A stretch of DNA of 8,068 bases from the NCBI GenBank assembly GCA_013041785.1, contig JABDRK010000242.1, forward strand, positions 1 through 8,068, read 5' to 3'. This document shows positions 5,115 through 8,068 of the stretch, one piece after another (the first letter of the stretch is position 1; each line of letters opens with the position of its first letter). The position numbers were made by a program, and so were the translations under genes. A model generated the notes under the pieces. The model did not search any database. It saw only the letters and a list, made by a program, of their open reading frames with translations, and was not told the DNA's origin. This DNA comes from Eudoraea sp. (lineage in GTDB: Bacteria; Bacteroidota; Bacteroidia; Flavobacteriales; Flavobacteriaceae).

Positions 5115-6587
5115 ATGTTCAAACACTTTATCAACCTTCAGTGGAAGTCCTTTTTCAGGTCCGCTTCTTTCAAAACCAATATTGGATTTAAAATCCTGAT
5201 GATTTTCGGGGCACTCTACTTCATCCTGGTATTTCTGGCTATGGGGCTTGGCGCCTTCTATATCATTGATAAATCCGGACTGGGAGATCCACTACAAGTG
5301 GTGAACGGGATCATGATTTATTATTTGGTCGTGGATTTGTACATCCGCTATGCGCTTCAGAAAATGCCGATTATGAATATTCGGCCCCTGTTATATCTGC
5401 CTTTCAGAAAAGGGCAGGTGGTGCAGTATTCCCTCGGGAAAACCTTGTTTTCATTCTTTAACCTGGCCCATGCGTTTTTCTTTGTGCCGTTTTCCATTAT
5501 CCTGTTAATAGAAGGATATGATCCTGCAGGAGTAGTAGGCTGGCATCTGGGGATCTTTGCACTCATTTTTACAAATAACTTCCTGAATATCATAATGAAC
5601 AATAAGGATAGTGTCTTTTATCCGGTCATTGTGGTCCTGGTTGGTTTGGGAGTTTTACAGTATTACGGTTGGTTTGACATAACCCTGTATACGGTTCACC
5701 TGTTTGATGCGCTGTACAATCAACCCATATACGCCCTCCTGCCCTGGGGGCTTCTCATTTTTATGATATACGCCGCTTTCCACTATTTCAAAAAGCACAT
5801 GTACCTGGACGGGGGGCTGGCCACAAAGCAATCTGTTGCTAAAACCGAGGATTACGCCTGGCTTAGCCGTTTTGGAAACCTGGGGATTTTCCTTCAGAAC
5901 GACATCAAACTCATCAAACGGAATAAAAGGTCTCGTACCACGGTAATTGTAAGCGTCCTTTTCCTTTTCTACGGGCTGTTATTTTTTACCGGCTCTCTGG
6001 AAGTATATGAAAACCCCGTATGGCAAATCTTTGCCGGGATATTTGTGTCAGGAGGGTTCCTGTTCACTTTTGGGCAATACGTTCCCAGCTGGGACAGTTC
6101 GTATTACCCGCTGATGATGAGCCAGAACATTCAATATAAGGAGTACCTCAACTCAAAATGGTATTTGGTAATCATAGCTACACTGCTGAGTACCCTGGTG
6201 AGTGCATTTTACCTGTATTTTGGCTGGGAGGCTTATCTGGCCATACTTGTTGGTGCCATATATAATATGGGGGTAAATTCTTATCTCGTATTGTGGGGCG
6301 GGGCTTATATAAAAACACCAATTGACCTCACGTCAAACAAGAATGCTTTTGGCGACAAACAGGCCTTCAATACCAAAACGCTCTTACTTACAGTACCCAA
6401 GTTATTACTTCCACTAGTGGTTTATGCCCTCGGGCACTACCTGGTTAATCCCACCGTAGGATACGCTATGGTGGCCCTTTCCGGGATCATAGGATTTGCA
6501 TTTAAGGATGCTGTATTCAGGAAAATTGAAAAAATCTACAAGAAGGAAAAATATAAAACCTTGTTGGCCTACAAGCAAAAAACATAA
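5115..6587 (+). CDS. DUF5687 family membrane protein (ABC exporter permease-like)
   Basis: This 490-residue polytopic inner-membrane protein of the DUF5687 family is found in Bacteroidota next to an ABC ATPase. Its partner position and fold suggest it is the permease half of an exporter; no substrate is known to me. The start is placed at the ATG at 5115, giving MFKHFINLQWKSFFRSASF, which agrees with the N-terminus typical of the family. A TTG at 5094 would add seven residues without support. An AGGGAG sequence stands only one base before the ATG, tight for an SD. About 11-12 hydrophobic segments are visible (roughly 27-51, 62-80, 112-134, 143-160, 168-184, 207-224, 277-293, 303-320, 350-370, 374-395, 424-440 and 447-463). 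A basic loop IKLIKRNKRSR (264-274) and a Lys-rich tail are probably cytoplasmic. The ATPase gene follows after 3 bases. Confidence 0.88.
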   Translation: MFKHFINLQWKSFFRSASFKTNIGFKILMIFGALYFILVFLAMGLGAFYIIDKSGLGDPLQVVNGIMIYYLVVDLYIRYALQKMPIMNIRPLLYLPFRKGQVVQYSLGKTLFSFFNLAHAFFFVPFSIILLIEGYDPAGVVGWHLGIFALIFTNNFLNIIMNNKDSVFYPVIVVLVGLGVLQYYGWFDITLYTVHLFDALYNQPIYALLPWGLLIFMIYAAFHYFKKHMYLDGGLATKQSVAKTEDYAWLSRFGNLGIFLQNDIKLIKRNKRSRTTVIVSVLFLFYGLLFFTGSLEVYENPVWQIFAGIFVSGGFLFTFGQYVPSWDSSYYPLMMSQNIQYKEYLNSKWYLVIIATLLSTLVSAFYLYFGWEAYLAILVGAIYNMGVNSYLVLWGGAYIKTPIDLTSNKNAFGDKQAFNTKTLLLTVPKLLLPLVVYALGHYLVNPTVGYAMVALSGIIGFAFKDAVFRKIEKIYKKEKYKTLLAYKQKT

Positions 6588-6590
6588 AAA

Positions 6591-7292
6591 ATGAATATGA
6601 TTAAGGCAGAAAATCTAACCAAGACTTATGGAGACCAAACGGTACTCAACCTGGACAGTCTTGACATCCCCAAGGGACAAAGTTTTGGCCTGGTAGGGAA
6701 TAACGGTGCGGGAAAGACTACCTTCTTTAGTTTGCTGTTGGACCTGATCCAACCCAGTTCGGGAAAGGTGCTAAATAATGAGATAGAAGTGTCCAAAAGC
6801 GAGGACTGGAAACCCTTTACCTCCGCATTTATAGATGAAACCTTTTTAATCGGATATCTAACCCCGGAAGAATACTTTTATTTCATCGGGGAATTAAGGG
6901 GCAGGAACAAAGCGGATGTAGATGCTATGCTTGCTCAGTTTGAAGACTTTTTTCATGGGGAAATACTCGGGCAGAAAAAATACCTTCGCGATCTCTCCAA
7001 GGGTAACCAGAAAAAAGTAGGGATTGTAGCCTCATTCATCGGCGATCCTGAAGTGATTATCCTGGATGAACCCTTCGCCAACCTGGATCCCACTACTCAG
7101 ATCCGATTAAAAGCCCTGATCAGGGAACTGGCCCAGAACAAAGACGTGACCATTTTGGTTTCTAGTCATGACCTCATGCACGTCACGGAGGTGTGCGAAC
7201 GCATCGTGGTACTCAACAAGGGGGAAGTGGTTCGGGATATTGCTACATCTGCGGAGACGCTTAAGGAATTGGAGCGCTTTTTTGGAGGATAA
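6591..7292 (+). CDS. ABC transporter ATP-binding protein (partner of DUF5687)
   Basis: This 233-residue single nucleotide-binding domain hydrolyses ATP at the cytoplasmic face to power the adjacent DUF5687 membrane protein. It shows Walker A GNNGAGKTT (36-44), signature LSKGNQKK (135-142, in place of LSGGQ), Walker B VIILDEP (155-161), D-loop NLD (164-166) and the switch His in SSHD (H193). The usual Gln of the Q-loop is not seen; the segment reads AFIDETFLIGYLTPEEY (79-95) with acidic residues there. An in-frame ATG at 6597 (MIKAENL) is an equally good start, and neither has an SD. The 3-base gap to the upstream gene indicates co-transcription and probable translational coupling. The sequence resembles ABC-2 type exporter ATPases; the substrate cannot be told. 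Confidence 0.93.
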   Translation: MNMIKAENLTKTYGDQTVLNLDSLDIPKGQSFGLVGNNGAGKTTFFSLLLDLIQPSSGKVLNNEIEVSKSEDWKPFTSAFIDETFLIGYLTPEEYFYFIGELRGRNKADVDAMLAQFEDFFHGEILGQKKYLRDLSKGNQKKVGIVASFIGDPEVIILDEPFANLDPTTQIRLKALIRELAQNKDVTILVSSHDLMHVTEVCERIVVLNKGEVVRDIATSAETLKELERFFGG

Positions 7293-7314
7293 TTTCCAGG
7301 GCTCACCTCAGTAC

Positions 7315-7335
7315 TTTAGAGCTTTTTAGCCTAAA
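7315..7335 (+). terminator. Weak hairpin after the ABC operon
   Basis: TTTAGAGCT and AGCCTAAA pair through 8 base pairs with one bulged A around a TTTT loop, 23 bases after the ATPase stop. No U-run follows, so it is at best a weak or processed 3' end. No other terminator-like structure was found before sprE. Confidence 0.25.
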
Positions 7336-7454
7336 CTACACGGCCTTAATCAGCAACATAGCCTATATCAGCTACATCTTTTTGAGAAATAGGGGTTGAG
7401 GTATAATAATCTATGGCTTTTTCAGTTTAGATTTTTATAAGAATACCAACAACC

Positions 7455-8068
7455 TTGAAACTTCGATTTTCACTTTTATTCGCTGGTGTTCTTGGGGGCA
7501 TACTTTTTAACGCTTGTTCTACCAAGAAAGACGCATTACTCAATCGCAACTGGCACGCACTGAATACCAAGTACAATGTCTTGTACAATGGGAATCTCGC
7601 CTTTGAGGAAGGCCGTGAACAGCTGAATACAACTTACCAGGACAATTATTGGGAAATCCTCCCCGTAGAAAGGCTTCAGGTGACCAATGAAATCAGGCTC
7701 GATTCTGAGGACAACAATCCCAATTTCCAGCGGGCTGAGGAAAAAGCCACCAAAGCCATTCAGAAACACGGTATGGAAATTGGCAATGAAGAACGTAATC
7801 CGCAAACCGACGAAGCTTTCATACTTCTGGGGAAGGCACGTTATTTCGACGAGCGTTATGTTCCTGCTCTGGAGTCCTTTAATTATGTCTTGCGTAAACA
7901 TCCCAATAGCGATAAGTATAATGAAGCTACGATTTGGAGGGAGAAGACCAATATTCGTCTCGATAATGAAGAACTGGCCCTGAAAAATCTCAAACGCCTG
8001 TTTCGATATGAACGGCTTAAGGACCAGGAATATGCAGACGCAAGGGCTAGTATGGCCCAGGCCTATAT
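7455..8068 (+). CDS. sprE: SprE/PorW-type gliding motility and type IX secretion lipoprotein, 5' part
   Basis: SprE is a TPR-containing lipoprotein needed for gliding and type IX secretion in Flavobacterium-like bacteria; its Porphyromonas homologue is PorW. The first 204 residues are visible and the frame runs off the right edge. The N-terminus is a lipoprotein signal, KLRFSLLFAGVLGGILFNAC, with C21 as the lipidated residue, followed by STKKD. Next comes the family hallmark NRNWHALNTKYNVLYNGN (30-47), then NYWEILPVE (64-72) and NPNFQRAEEKATKAIQKH (88-105). TPR-like helices follow at about 116-149 and 154-185. No ATG lies between the in-frame stop at 7428-7430 and the signal peptide, so TTG at 7455 is the best start; no SD precedes it. 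The 162-base upstream gap suggests its own promoter. TAGATTTT at 7428-7435 is a possible -7 element. Confidence 0.88.
   Translation, partial: MKLRFSLLFAGVLGGILFNACSTKKDALLNRNWHALNTKYNVLYNGNLAFEEGREQLNTTYQDNYWEILPVERLQVTNEIRLDSEDNNPNFQRAEEKATKAIQKHGMEIGNEERNPQTDEAFILLGKARYFDERYVPALESFNYVLRKHPNSDKYNEATIWREKTNIRLDNEELALKNLKRLFRYERLKDQEYADARASMAQAY

Noticed and set aside
7402..7407. TATAAT as a promoter -10 box before sprE
   Set aside because: The primary sigma factor of Bacteroidota uses TAnnTTTG rather than TATAAT, and no -35 box is at the proper distance.
7536..7901. Minus-strand frame over the sprE region
   Set aside because: The plus-strand frame has a lipoprotein signal and the SprE signature, so the minus-strand frame is a shadow.

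Overview
The window looks like a chromosomal segment of a marine-type member of the Flavobacteriaceae (Bacteroidota). The grounds are the gliding/type IX secretion lipoprotein SprE, a DUF5687 membrane protein paired with its ABC ATPase, Bacteroidota-like TAnnTTTG promoter elements, and scarce Shine-Dalgarno sequences. No rRNA, tRNA, insertion sequence, CRISPR array or phage gene was seen.

Layout. (1) Positions 2-460, + strand: the 3' end of a family 9 glycosyltransferase (heptosyltransferase-like). (2) Positions 457-1071, - strand: a TetR-family regulator converging on it, the two stop codons sharing a TTAA. A perfect TetR-type operator lies upstream of it at 1219-1240. (3) Positions 1307-3577, - strand: a three-gene arsenosugar-biosynthesis cluster. 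In transcription order it holds a DUF2064/TIGR04282-type transferase, an AhpD-like peroxidase-fold protein, and the radical SAM enzyme ArsS. The 366-base region before the first gene carries an inverted pair of sites resembling the tetR operator and an exact 16-base direct repeat. (4) Positions 3944-4996, - strand: a PaaE-like FAD/NAD(P)H/2Fe-2S oxidoreductase. (5) Positions 5115-7292, + strand and divergent from it: a DUF5687 membrane protein and its ABC ATPase, spaced 3 bases apart, forming a probable ABC exporter. (6) Positions 7455-8068, + strand: the 5' part of sprE, whose best start is a TTG codon.

How the genes may work together. ArsS is known to make the carbon-arsenic bond of arsenosugars from a dimethylated arsenical and SAM; the DUF2064 protein and the AhpD-like protein are recurrent partners of ArsS. 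No ArsM methyltransferase is visible here, so the methylated substrate must come from elsewhere. The most interesting inference is regulatory. The lone TetR gene sits directly downstream of arsS, and its operator motif (TTACCGAC-N6-GTCGGTAA) recurs in degenerate form, in inverted arrangement, only in the leader of the arsenosugar cluster. This suggests a TetR-controlled arsenosugar module.
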